This document shows, piece by piece, positions 16,637-24,635 of a stretch of DNA of 64,000 nt. Source of the DNA: Bdellovibrio sp. ArHS (lineage in GTDB: Bacteria; Bdellovibrionota; Bdellovibrionia; Bdellovibrionales; Bdellovibrionaceae); NCBI RefSeq assembly GCF_000786105.1, contig NZ_JTEV01000019.1, positions 94,963 through 158,962 on the forward strand. The letters are read 5' to 3'. The translations under genes and the position numbers were made by a program. How positions within the stretch are numbered: the first letter of the stretch is position 1; the number at the start of each line of letters is the position of its first letter. The notes under the pieces are model-generated. The model saw nothing but the letters and a program-made list of their open reading frames with translations, was not told where the DNA came from and searched no databases.

Positions 16637-17902
16637 ATGGCGAAACTAACGCTACACAAACAAACTCTCGCCAATATGAATGAAATTTGCGCGTGGTTTT
16701 CATCTAAGACCTCGAATCTTTCATACCCTATTTATTCAAGTTATGACATTCGTGATTCGGGCTACAAAGTATCCAATGTCGACGCGAACATTTTTCCGGC
16801 TGGTTTCAATAACATTTGCCCCACGGACAAAGAGACCTCGATTGGTTTGATGAATAAATACATCGTCAAACACTATGGCGCCGACGTAAAAAACATTCTG
16901 CTCGTGACAGAGGAGCACACCAACAACGCTTTTTACTGGGAAAACGTTCACACGATTCGCAATCTTATTGAGGCCAGCGGTCGTACAGTCAAGGTTGCGA
17001 TTCCCCGAGAGCTGCCGGAACCCTTAAAGCTAACAAGTTCTGCGGGCAACGAAGTGACGGTTCATTCCGCTTTGAAAGAAGGCGAACTTTTAAAAACCTT
17101 CAAGCCGGATCTTATCATCAGCAACAATGACTTTTCTGAAGCCTATGAAGATTGGGCGAAGACGGTCACTGACTTTCCGATGAACCCACCGCGCGAGTTG
17201 GGTTGGTATCAGCGCAAAAAAAGCACGTACTTTAAATACTACAACGAGCTTGTGAATGAGTTTGCCGCGATCACAAAAATTGACCCATTTCTTTTGAGAG
17301 TCGAAACGGAATTGTTTGAACACTTCGATATTGGCGATGAGAAAAGCCGGGAAGAGTTGGCCGCGCGGGTGGATGCCATGTTGGCGCACTTAAAAGCGGA
17401 ATATCAAAAACGCGGCATCAATCAAGAGCCCTTCGTTTTTGTGAAGAACAACGCCGGAACCTATGGCTTGGCGGTCATTCGGGTCGGCTCTGGCGCCGAA
17501 GTGAAAGAATGGTCTTATAAGTCTCGCAAAAAGATGAAAGCGGCCAAGGGCGGCCGTGATGTGGAAGAAGTCATTATCCAAGAGGGCATTCCCTCGGTGG
17601 TTCAGGCAGATGGCGCCAGCGCGGAACCTGTCATTTACATGATCGGCAGCGAGTTGGCCGGCGGGTTCTTGCGCACTCACGCGGAAAAAAGCTCTACCGA
17701 CAGCCTCAACAGCCCAGGGGCAGTTTATAAAAGATTGTGTGTTTCCGATTTGGCGATCAACACGCCAGGCTGTCCGCAAGAAAACGTCTACGGTTGGACT
17801 GCAAAGTTAGGTTTGTTGGCGATTGCTCACGAAGCTCAAGAACTGAATGCCGTTTTCAAAGGATATCAGCCCTCGAGCATGTGTGACAAAAAGGACATCT
17901 AA
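16637..17902 (+). CDS. gshA: Glutamate-cysteine ligase GshA (ATP-grasp-like proteobacterial type)
   Basis: A 421-residue cytoplasmic enzyme of the first glutathione step, joining Glu and Cys with ATP. It matches the compact gamma-glutamylcysteine synthetase type first described from Acidithiobacillus (TIGR02049): YPIYSSYDIRDSGYK near the N-terminus, DLIISNNDFS in the middle, FVFVKNNAGTYGLAV and the C-terminal HEAQELNAVF. AAGGAG precedes ATG 16637; an upstream in-frame start overlapping the TPR gene is rejected. No gshB is seen nearby. It meets the next gene tail to tail with overlapping stop codons. Confidence 0.85.
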   Translation: MAKLTLHKQTLANMNEICAWFSSKTSNLSYPIYSSYDIRDSGYKVSNVDANIFPAGFNNICPTDKETSIGLMNKYIVKHYGADVKNILLVTEEHTNNAFYWENVHTIRNLIEASGRTVKVAIPRELPEPLKLTSSAGNEVTVHSALKEGELLKTFKPDLIISNNDFSEAYEDWAKTVTDFPMNPPRELGWYQRKKSTYFKYYNELVNEFAAITKIDPFLLRVETELFEHFDIGDEKSREELAARVDAMLAHLKAEYQKRGINQEPFVFVKNNAGTYGLAVIRVGSGAEVKEWSYKSRKKMKAAKGGRDVEEVIIQEGIPSVVQADGASAEPVIYMIGSELAGGFLRTHAEKSSTDSLNSPGAVYKRLCVSDLAINTPGCPQENVYGWTAKLGLLAIAHEAQELNAVFKGYQPSSMCDKKDI

Positions 17903-19152
17903 AAACACGCGGGAAGTTCTGTGTCCAGTCGTCCCGTTTCCCCTATCGAGACTATCGTGTCGGTTCCGTAGGGTTGTGGAATGAACTGGACTGAATTATT
18001 GAGGGGATTGCGACAGGCGGAGCCGCCCAAACCCAAAGCACGCAAATTCAGCTGTTCATCAAATTCAAAATAACTTTCACCAAAGGTCTGCGCGAAGGGA
18101 TTCCAGTAGGAAGCGTAATTCACTTCGCCATATTTGAACTGCATCGGGGTTGACGGACTGACGGCGCCTCGGATGGTCACAAGATGACCGTTTTGATGAA
18201 AGACCCAATCCGTGCCCGTCACAGTAAAGCGGCCCTTTTCTGTAGCGTATTCCATAAATGGCAGCGCACACTCAGATTGTCTTGCAAATTCAGGCGCAAC
18301 ACGAAGAGTTTTAAATTTTCCTGAAGATTGAAAAGTCACGACGCCCAAGTCCCTTTCATCCGACAGGCAAACAAACTTCACATTGTCGAACTCGAAAGCC
18401 TGTTTCCCGGCTAAGACAGCGGCTGCGATAAAGTCGGATTTTTCAAAATAAAGCGCATTGGATTGCCAATAGCCCGCGGCATCTGCGGCGCCTAATGAAA
18501 GAACCAAACCGTTATAGGTATAGGTCGTGAAATGCAGCTCTTGCAGAATTTGGATATAGTCAGAAAGCGACAGGCCTTCAAATCCGTGCAAATGGACAAG
18601 TCCATTGAACATGCGGATTCTTTCTGAAGTCATTTCGCTGGTTCGAGCCGTCATGAATTCCCGATAAACGATTTCATGCAAAACCAAAGCGGCTTGTTGA
18701 TTGATATCAAGCTGATTCCATAAAGCAGTGTCTATGATATAGCGATGCTGGTTTAGAGCCGATGGATTTCTTTGGAAGATGACCTGCTTAAGCTGACAAT
18801 TTGCAGGCAGGGATACGTAGCCCAAATCAGGTGTTTGAACCAGCTCTGTAGAAGGGGTCAGAGCGGTGGATTCTAAGAAAAAATTCTGCGCCCAGGAGTG
18901 ATAAAGTGAGGCGCGCTGGGCATCTACTTTTTCCAGGCGCGCAATCAGATCATGAACCTTTTCAATGACGTCGAATTGCTGAGAATAAATAAGAGCTCGA
19001 CCGCTACGTTGACGGGCTTCGTGAATATCCAAAACCACAGGAGCTTGTCCTTCGCAAAAAAGGACAAAACCCGCATTCCCACGATCATACCAGTTGTTTG
19101 CCCATGCCGAGGTGCTCGCCAAAAAAAAGAAAGTAAGCAGCCAGATTTTCAT
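17899..19152 (-). CDS. Exported protein with LHEIVYRE motif, unknown function
   Basis: A 417-residue protein with a clear signal peptide (MKIWLLTFFFLASTSAWA). Around residue 160 the segment QQAALVLHEIVYREFM looks like a metal-protease helix but has Tyr-Arg-Glu where a zincin would have xxH, so it is not a canonical HExxH site. Four or more Cys occur in the second half (FVFVCL-type strands, GSACRNP, PACF). Its ATG shares a base with the stop of the upstream TIGR02147 gene (TAATG), so the two form an operon, a layout that suggests the regulator and this protein work together. Confidence 0.65.
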   Translation of the reverse strand: MKIWLLTFFFLASTSAWANNWYDRGNAGFVLFCEGQAPVVLDIHEARQRSGRALIYSQQFDVIEKVHDLIARLEKVDAQRASLYHSWAQNFFLESTALTPSTELVQTPDLGYVSLPANCQLKQVIFQRNPSALNQHRYIIDTALWNQLDINQQAALVLHEIVYREFMTARTSEMTSERIRMFNGLVHLHGFEGLSLSDYIQILQELHFTTYTYNGLVLSLGAADAAGYWQSNALYFEKSDFIAAAVLAGKQAFEFDNVKFVCLSDERDLGVVTFQSSGKFKTLRVAPEFARQSECALPFMEYATEKGRFTVTGTDWVFHQNGHLVTIRGAVSPSTPMQFKYGEVNYASYWNPFAQTFGESYFEFDEQLNLRALGLGGSACRNPLNNSVQFIPQPYGTDTIVSIGETGRLDTELPACF

Positions 19153-19901
19153 TATTTGCCCACCTTCGTGACTGGGAAAAGCTGTACGTTCAAATTATAG
19201 ACGTCTGTTTTTGGTCCTTGAGTCATCAAGGTGGCCATCTTGCGGCGGAAATTTCTGATCAGTCTTTTCGCTTCGGGAATCTTTTTTCGATTCATGGGGA
19301 AAGTGATGGAGGTCACATCTCGCAGATCCAGTGGCACGCGATCCATATTGTCCAGAACTTGAGTGATGGATTGTTTGTGGGACCGTCGCAAGGACTCTGA
19401 AGGAATATTGTGAGTTGTTTCTAGCTGCTTCTTTGTGACGATGAATTTTCCGTTTTCAACGGATAGAAGCCCTAGGCGGCGAAGACGATCAATGGCGGCA
19501 TGGGCTACCTCAACGGGTATATTCAAACGATCCGCTATCCAACCCGCGTGAGGTTGGAAGGTTTTGACGGGAACCAGAGCAAGTATTGCGAAGTGATACC
19601 AATCGCAGATAACGCCGAATTCGTCTTCTTTCAACTGCCCTTCTGGTAAAAGGGTTTTTATCTTTTGTTTATCGAATTCGATCAGATTTTTCAGATGTTC
19701 AAAATCCGCCTCGGTCATCCCCAGGCCTTTGATGATTTGTCGTCCTGCGGTTTGTGTCATGATTCTACGTCCATTGATATAATCGCTAAGACGACTTGAA
19801 GGAATGCCCAGAATTTTTGCGAACTGCGCATTGGTCAGCGCGGGAGAAATAGATCTGCGGCGTTGATATTCATTCAATAGAAATTCAGAGGTCTTGTTCA
19901 T
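19152..19901 (-). CDS. TIGR02147 family protein (DUF4423, HTH-containing)
   Basis: A 249-residue cytoplasmic protein. The N-terminus has a helix-turn-helix (TNAQFAKILGIPSSRLSDYINGRR, residues about 23-46), then a winged region (HAAIDRLRRLGLLSVENGKFIVT) and the conserved C-terminal tail YNLNVQLFPVT. These are hallmarks of TIGR02147 proteins, which are expanded in Fibrobacter and Bdellovibrio and have unknown signals. It is the first gene of a two-gene operon with the exported protein downstream. A second member lies at 62416. Confidence 0.85.
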   Translation of the reverse strand: MNKTSEFLLNEYQRRRSISPALTNAQFAKILGIPSSRLSDYINGRRIMTQTAGRQIIKGLGMTEADFEHLKNLIEFDKQKIKTLLPEGQLKEDEFGVICDWYHFAILALVPVKTFQPHAGWIADRLNIPVEVAHAAIDRLRRLGLLSVENGKFIVTKKQLETTHNIPSESLRRSHKQSITQVLDNMDRVPLDLRDVTSITFPMNRKKIPEAKRLIRNFRRKMATLMTQGPKTDVYNLNVQLFPVTKVGK

Positions 19902-20146
19902 GGTCTAGGTTTAATACCAGGACCGAAGAGCCAGTCAAAGGTGAAATAGGTCAAAGGAAGCTGAGCCTTTATCGCACTGGTAATTACCGCCTTTTAAGAG
20001 AATTTCAGCAGGACCTGGCATCTTAGAAGAAAAATTTTCACAGTGTTCAAGTCTCATTTCGGCCCGACTATAGACCAGAGGCGGAAGAATTCCCAAGACC
20101 TGAGAGGGCTGCATGCTATCCTACAAGAAAGAGGGACAGCAAATTT

Positions 20147-20779
20147 ATGAGAAAGTTTTATGGTATTTTTGCGCTGTTTGTTCTGTGCTTTGTATTTGGG
20201 TACGGACACATGCATTTCAATACAGATAAACCCCCAATATACAGGGACCCTGCCGCGATCAGAAACAATTTCGACTTCTCTCATCTTCGTGGAGACAAGT
20301 TGAACGAAGCCGTAAAGCAACGTCTTCTGACGGGTATGGAGTTTCGTAAGACACCAACCGGGGCGGGAATTGGCCTGGGACACTTTGTCTTTGTAAACGA
20401 GAATGGTGAAAAACGTTTAGCGTGTCAGGAATTCGGAACGGTTTCCATCAGTTTTGAGGCCGAAGGCGTTTCGGTTGCCGGTGATAAACCATTGATGGAA
20501 GTGGAAGGCCGTTGTGAGTTCTCTCCCGACATGTCTAAGATCAACCCATTGAATATTCCCATTGCGAAGATTGTCGGCGAGCGCCCTGGGGACGGCGAAT
20601 TTCAATTCAACGAGGGCTCGATGATCACTGTTCGATTTACGAATCTTCCTGAAGAATGGCCGCGCACATGGCTTCTTAAATCTGTGAAGCTTGTGAATGA
20701 AAAGCAGTCTGAAGCACTTGTGATCGAAAGTGACGAGGTCGCCAGATACTTGGGACACCCTATGGTGTTTAGCTGGTAA
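20147..20779 (+). CDS. Exported or membrane-anchored protein, unknown function
   Basis: A 210-residue protein beginning MRKFYGIFALFVLCFVFGYGH, a signal peptide or anchor, followed by a beta-rich domain without recognisable motif. The sequence GIGLGHFVFVNENGEKRLACQEFGTVSISFEAEG suggests a single compact sandwich. AAATTT precedes the ATG and the ribosome site is weak (AGAGGGA, about 13 nt upstream). It converges on pepA, and the pair shares a bidirectional terminator. No homology recognised. Confidence 0.65.
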   Translation: MRKFYGIFALFVLCFVFGYGHMHFNTDKPPIYRDPAAIRNNFDFSHLRGDKLNEAVKQRLLTGMEFRKTPTGAGIGLGHFVFVNENGEKRLACQEFGTVSISFEAEGVSVAGDKPLMEVEGRCEFSPDMSKINPLNIPIAKIVGERPGDGEFQFNEGSMITVRFTNLPEEWPRTWLLKSVKLVNEKQSEALVIESDEVARYLGHPMVFSW

Positions 20780-20798
20780 CAATCAGTTTTGAAAAATA

Positions 20799-20833
20799 AA
20801 AAACCCCTCTTGAGATCTTCAAGAGGGGTTTTT
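20799..20833. terminator. Bidirectional terminator between an exported-protein gene and pepA
   Basis: Perfect 15-bp inverted repeat (AAAAACCCCTCTTGA and its complement) around a GATCT loop; the A/T ends supply a U tract in both directions. It lies between two converging genes. Confidence 0.9.
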
Positions 20834-20851
20834 CGTTTCTGTCATCTAATC

Positions 20852-22348
20852 TTAGATATGTGCTTTCGCAATTTCTACGAAAGTACGAACCATGACACCT
20901 GAAGCGCCCTTTTTAGGGCAGTAAGGAAGGCGGTTGCCAACAGCCCAACCTGTGCCCGCGATATCAAAGTGAGCCCAAGGGATACCTTCGCCTACGAACT
21001 GCTCAAGGAATGCCGCCGCAGTTGCTGAACCAGCTCCTTTGCCCGCAGAAATATTTGAAAGATCTGCGTAAGTGCCTTTCATGTCTTTTACATGGAAGTC
21101 TGTCAAAGGCATGTTCCATACCCATTCACCGGATTGAACAGCGGCTTTTTCAATTTTACCTTTCAATCCACCGTTGCGAGTGAAGTAACCAGTGTGCGTG
21201 TTACCCAAAGCGACAACCATCGCACCCGTCAAAGTCGCGGCATCAACGATAACTTGCGGTTCAAGCTCTGTGGCGTAAGAAAGTGCATCCGCCAAGATCA
21301 AACGACCTTCTGCGTCCGTATTGTTCACTTCGAATGTTTTTCCGTTGCGAGCTGTATGTACATCGCCTGGCTTTGTTGCCGCAGGACCGACAAGGTTTTC
21401 TGTTGAAGCCACCAAACCAACGGCATTGATCTTAAGTTTCAATTTCGCGATGGCTAGCATTGTCCCGATGACGTTAGCGCCACCGCACATGTCGAACTTC
21501 ATTTCTTCCATTCCCGCAGACGGCTTAATAGAAATACCACCGCAATCGAATGTTAGACCTTTACCAACGAAGCAAACGGGCTTTTTGGAAGCAGCCGTTC
21601 CACGATATTCCATGATGATGAAGCGAGGCTCTTGTGCTGAGCCATTGGAAACGCCCAGAAGTCCGCCCATTTTTTCTTTTTTAATGCGGGCTTTGTCCCA
21701 AACAGTGACTTTCACGCCGGTGCCTTTAGCGGCTTCAACCGTTGTGTCCGCCAAAATTGTCGGAGTCATCAAGTTGCCAGGCATATCACCCAGGCGGCGA
21801 GAGAAATTCACGCAAGAGCCCAGGATAATACCTTCGGCAAAAGCGGCTTTCATGGCTTTGTCGTTCACTTTAGTAACGACGTGAACATCCAATTCTTTTT
21901 CTTCTTTTTTTCCAGACATTAATTCGTTGAAAACATAAGAAGTCAGCATCAAACCTTCTGCCGTAGCCTTGGCAAAGTCAGCAGCATCTTTTTTTCCAGT
22001 CGCGACGCCATCGAAGTGGATCGCAGCTTCTTTCACGCCTAGAGCTTTGATGGCTTCATAGGCTGCTGCCATAGATTGGCGAACATTTTCGTGAGTTTGT
22101 TGGTTGTCTTTGCCCAGACCCACCACAACCACATGACGGAAGCCTTTGTAGTTCAATTCACGGAAAAGAACCACTTCCTGGTGCTTGCCGGTAATTGCTT
22201 TATCGTCCAAAGATGCGGCCAATTTTTTGTGAAGCTCAGAATGAGTCACCTTTGGTGGTTTATCTTTTTGAGAAGAAGCCTTTGAAAACACGACCAAAGC
22301 CGGGCAAGTCAAAGTTTCGATGTCTTTATTTAACAAGTTGAAAGCCAT
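20852..22348 (-). CDS. pepA: Leucyl aminopeptidase (M17 family)
   Basis: A 498-residue cytoplasmic dimetal aminopeptidase that releases N-terminal residues from peptides, likely important for recycling prey-derived protein. The signature NTDAEGRLILADAL and the upstream metal/catalytic segment VGKGLTFDCGGISIKPS are intact, as is KFDMCGGANV. The N-terminal domain has the usual macro-like fold and a Lys-rich stretch. A ribosome site AAGGGG lies before the ATG. Some M17 enzymes also bind DNA, but nothing here shows that. Confidence 0.95.
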   Translation of the reverse strand: MAFNLLNKDIETLTCPALVVFSKASSQKDKPPKVTHSELHKKLAASLDDKAITGKHQEVVLFRELNYKGFRHVVVVGLGKDNQQTHENVRQSMAAAYEAIKALGVKEAAIHFDGVATGKKDAADFAKATAEGLMLTSYVFNELMSGKKEEKELDVHVVTKVNDKAMKAAFAEGIILGSCVNFSRRLGDMPGNLMTPTILADTTVEAAKGTGVKVTVWDKARIKKEKMGGLLGVSNGSAQEPRFIIMEYRGTAASKKPVCFVGKGLTFDCGGISIKPSAGMEEMKFDMCGGANVIGTMLAIAKLKLKINAVGLVASTENLVGPAATKPGDVHTARNGKTFEVNNTDAEGRLILADALSYATELEPQVIVDAATLTGAMVVALGNTHTGYFTRNGGLKGKIEKAAVQSGEWVWNMPLTDFHVKDMKGTYADLSNISAGKGAGSATAAAFLEQFVGEGIPWAHFDIAGTGWAVGNRLPYCPKKGASGVMVRTFVEIAKAHI

Positions 22349-22500
22349 ATGAACCCCTTAGAATGATTCGGTTTTATGCTGATCAACTAGATGTAGCACA
22401 GCAGTTTTACGGGTCAAAGGCTTTTTGATAAAGTCTTGCCTGAGTATTCCGATAGGTAGCACAGTATGACACCTCAATCACAACCACAGGAGACAGCAGA

Positions 22501-23106
22501 GTGGCACTCATTCCATACGTCATAGAGCAGACATCTAAGGGTGAAAGATCTTACGATATTTACTCCCGCTTATTGAAAGACCGTATCGTGATTCTCGGCA
22601 CCCAAGTGACGGACGAAATCGCTAACGCGATCATAGCGCAATTCCTGTTTCTTGAGGTCGATAACCCTGAAAAGCCGATCCATTTGTACATCAATTCTCC
22701 AGGCGGCAGCGTGTCTGCGGGCTTGGCTATTTACGATATTATGCAATTCGTAAAGTGTGATGTGGCAACCTACTGCATGGGCATGGCGGCAAGCATGGGT
22801 TCATTGCTTCTCACGGCGGGTACGAAGGGAATGCGTTATAGCCTTCCGAACACTCGTATTATGATCCATCAGCCTCTTCTTGCAGGAGGCGGGTTGTCAG
22901 GACAAGTCACGGATATTGAAATTCATGCGCGTGAGTTGATTAAAACTAAAGAGAAACTCACTCGTATTTATGAAACGCACACGGGCAAACCATACGAATT
23001 CTTGAGAGAACAAATGGAAAGGGATAACTTTATGGATCCTTACCAGGCGAAAGAATTCGGCTTGATTGATCATGTCGTTGAATCTCGTAAAGTGAAAAAA
23101 GGATAA
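22501..23106 (+). CDS. clpP: ClpP, ATP-dependent protease proteolytic subunit
   Basis: A 201-residue serine peptidase that forms the two-ring barrel fed by ClpX. Catalytic Ser98 is in GMAASMGS, His123 in RIMIHQP and the Asp in [14 protein letters not shown]. Start is GTG with GGAGAC 10 bases upstream. clpX starts 6 bp after the stop, so the two are cotranscribed. In many bacteria tig precedes clpP directly; here another set of genes intervenes. Confidence 0.97.
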   Translation: MALIPYVIEQTSKGERSYDIYSRLLKDRIVILGTQVTDEIANAIIAQFLFLEVDNPEKPIHLYINSPGGSVSAGLAIYDIMQFVKCDVATYCMGMAASMGSLLLTAGTKGMRYSLPNTRIMIHQPLLAGGGLSGQVTDIEIHARELIKTKEKLTRIYETHTGKPYEFLREQMERDNFMDPYQAKEFGLIDHVVESRKVKKG

Positions 23107-23112
23107 GAGCAG

Positions 23113-24405
23113 ATGACCACGAAAGACACGAACGGCGCACTAAGATGCAGCTTCTGCGGCAAAGGCCAAAAAGAAGTTAAAAAGCTCATTGCCGGCCCTG
23201 GCGTTTACATTTGTGATGAATGTATTGATCTTTGCAATGATATCATTGACGAGGAAAAAGAGCGCGAGACCGCGGTCAAAGGAACCTTTAAAGTTCCCAA
23301 ACCATCAGATATCAAAACATATCTTGATGACTACGTGATCGGTCAGGTGCAAGCGAAGAAAACGTTGGCGGTGGCGGTTCACAATCACTATAAACGTGTC
23401 AACGCGATGTCGAATGGTAAAAAATCTGCGGACGTAGAAATGCAGAAATCCAACATTCTTCTTATCGGCCCTACGGGTTCGGGTAAGACGTTGTTGGCTC
23501 AGACCATCGCGAAAATTTTGAATGTGCCTTTTGCAATGGCCGATGCCACGACCTTGACGGAAGCTGGCTACGTCGGTGAAGACGTTGAAAACGTGGTTTT
23601 GAATCTGCTTCAGGCCTCTGATTACGACGTGGAAAAAGCTCAGCGTGGCGTTATCTATGTGGACGAGATCGATAAGATCTCTCGTAAATCAGAAAACCCC
23701 TCCATCACTCGCGACGTGAGTGGTGAGGGTGTTCAGCAGGCATTGTTGAAAATTCTTGAGGGCACCGTGGCGAATTTGCCTCCTAAGGGCGGTCGTAAAC
23801 ATCCTCAACAAGAGTTCATCCAAGTGGATACGACGAACATCTTATTCATCGTGGGTGGCGCTTTCGTAGGTCTTGATAAGATCATTGAAAACCGCACATC
23901 CAATAAAACGATGGGTATCGCCGCTGATATTCGCACTTCTGACGAAGTGGAAAAGTCTTCGAACCTACTAGCGAAAGTAGAGCCCGATGACTTGTCGAAA
24001 TTCGGTTTGATCCCAGAGTTCATCGGTCGTCTTCCGGCGATCGCAGTTCTTGCTCCTCTGGACGAAGAGGCCTTGATGGATATTTTGGTTCGCCCTAAAA
24101 ATGCGATCACCAAACAATACCAAAGACTTTTCAGCTTCGAAGGTGTGGAACTGAAGTTCACTGACAAAGCTCTTCGTGCCGTGGCCCAACTTGCCCTCAA
24201 ACGCAAAACTGGAGCCCGCGGTCTGCGTGGCGTACTTGAAACCGCCATGTTGGATATTATGTACGACATTCCTTCCAAAAATAATGTGAAGGAAGTCATC
24301 ATCGACGAAAACGTGATCAACGAAGGCGCTCAGCCAATGTTGGTCTACAAAACCGATGAAGAAATCCAAGCCGAAGAAGAAGCAAAAAAGAAAAGCTCCG
24401 CTTAG
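23113..24405 (+). CDS. clpX: ClpX, AAA+ unfoldase of ClpXP
   Basis: A 430-residue AAA+ ATPase that recognises tagged substrates, including ssrA-tagged ones, and threads them into ClpP. The N-terminal zinc finger (CSFCGKGQ...CDECIDLC, residues about 12-38), Walker A GPTGSGKT (about 118-125), Walker [10 protein letters not shown] and the IGF-type loop are present. The C-terminus is acidic then Lys-rich. A dispersed repeat begins directly after the stop codon. Confidence 0.97.
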   Translation: MTTKDTNGALRCSFCGKGQKEVKKLIAGPGVYICDECIDLCNDIIDEEKERETAVKGTFKVPKPSDIKTYLDDYVIGQVQAKKTLAVAVHNHYKRVNAMSNGKKSADVEMQKSNILLIGPTGSGKTLLAQTIAKILNVPFAMADATTLTEAGYVGEDVENVVLNLLQASDYDVEKAQRGVIYVDEIDKISRKSENPSITRDVSGEGVQQALLKILEGTVANLPPKGGRKHPQQEFIQVDTTNILFIVGGAFVGLDKIIENRTSNKTMGIAADIRTSDEVEKSSNLLAKVEPDDLSKFGLIPEFIGRLPAIAVLAPLDEEALMDILVRPKNAITKQYQRLFSFEGVELKFTDKALRAVAQLALKRKTGARGLRGVLETAMLDIMYDIPSKNNVKEVIIDENVINEGAQPMLVYKTDEEIQAEEEAKKKSSA

Positions 24406-24429
24406 TAAAAGGTGCCAGGGGACTTTTTA
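24406..24429. repeat. Dispersed repeat, copy A (abuts clpX stop)
   Basis: The stretch AAAAGGTGCCAGGGG followed by ACTTTTTA is identical over 23 bp to positions 43626-43649. It starts at the clpX stop codon. Short A/T arms (AAAAG and CTTTT) could pair around a G-rich loop. A variant with the same AAAGGTRCCWG core lies at 58109. Probably a small palindrome-type intergenic repeat; function unknown. Confidence 0.6.
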
Positions 24430-24444
24430 CAACCGGCACGCGTC

Positions 24445-24475
24445 AAAAACCCAAGGTCTTTGCCTTGGGTTTTTT
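24445..24475 (+). terminator. Terminator of clpP-clpX
   Basis: Stem AAAACCCAAGG and CCTTGGGTTTT around a six-base loop, ending in a long T tract. It separates clpX from the denitrification island. Confidence 0.88.
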
Positions 24476-24583
24476 ATTTTCCTTTTTTCAGCAGAAACTG
24501 TTTTCTCACAGAGACATCTCTCACAACTCTGATTTACCACAGGTAAAAATTTATTGAATTCTTGAAGCCCCGCTCTCCGCGCT

Positions 24584-24605
24584 ATTTTGAAGTATAACTC
24601 AAAAT
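24584..24605. promoter_or_regulatory. Inverted repeat upstream of norB, possible regulator site
   Basis: ATTTTGA and TCAAAAT form 7-bp arms around 8 bases, 31 bp before the NO reductase start. The TTGA...TCAA core recalls FNR/NNR boxes, but those have a 6-base spacer, so this may be a site for a different regulator. No regulator gene is found in the island. Confidence 0.4.
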
Positions 24606-24635
24606 ACACGACCCACATCGCACAGAGAGGTTTTT

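Noticed and set aside
17899..19152. Zinc metallopeptidase for the LHEIVYRE segment
   Set aside because: The residue that should be the second His of HExxH is not His, and no third ligand is visible.
24584..24605. Canonical FNR or NNR box
   Set aside because: The spacer between TTGA and TCAA is eight, not six, so I list it only as an unassigned inverted repeat.
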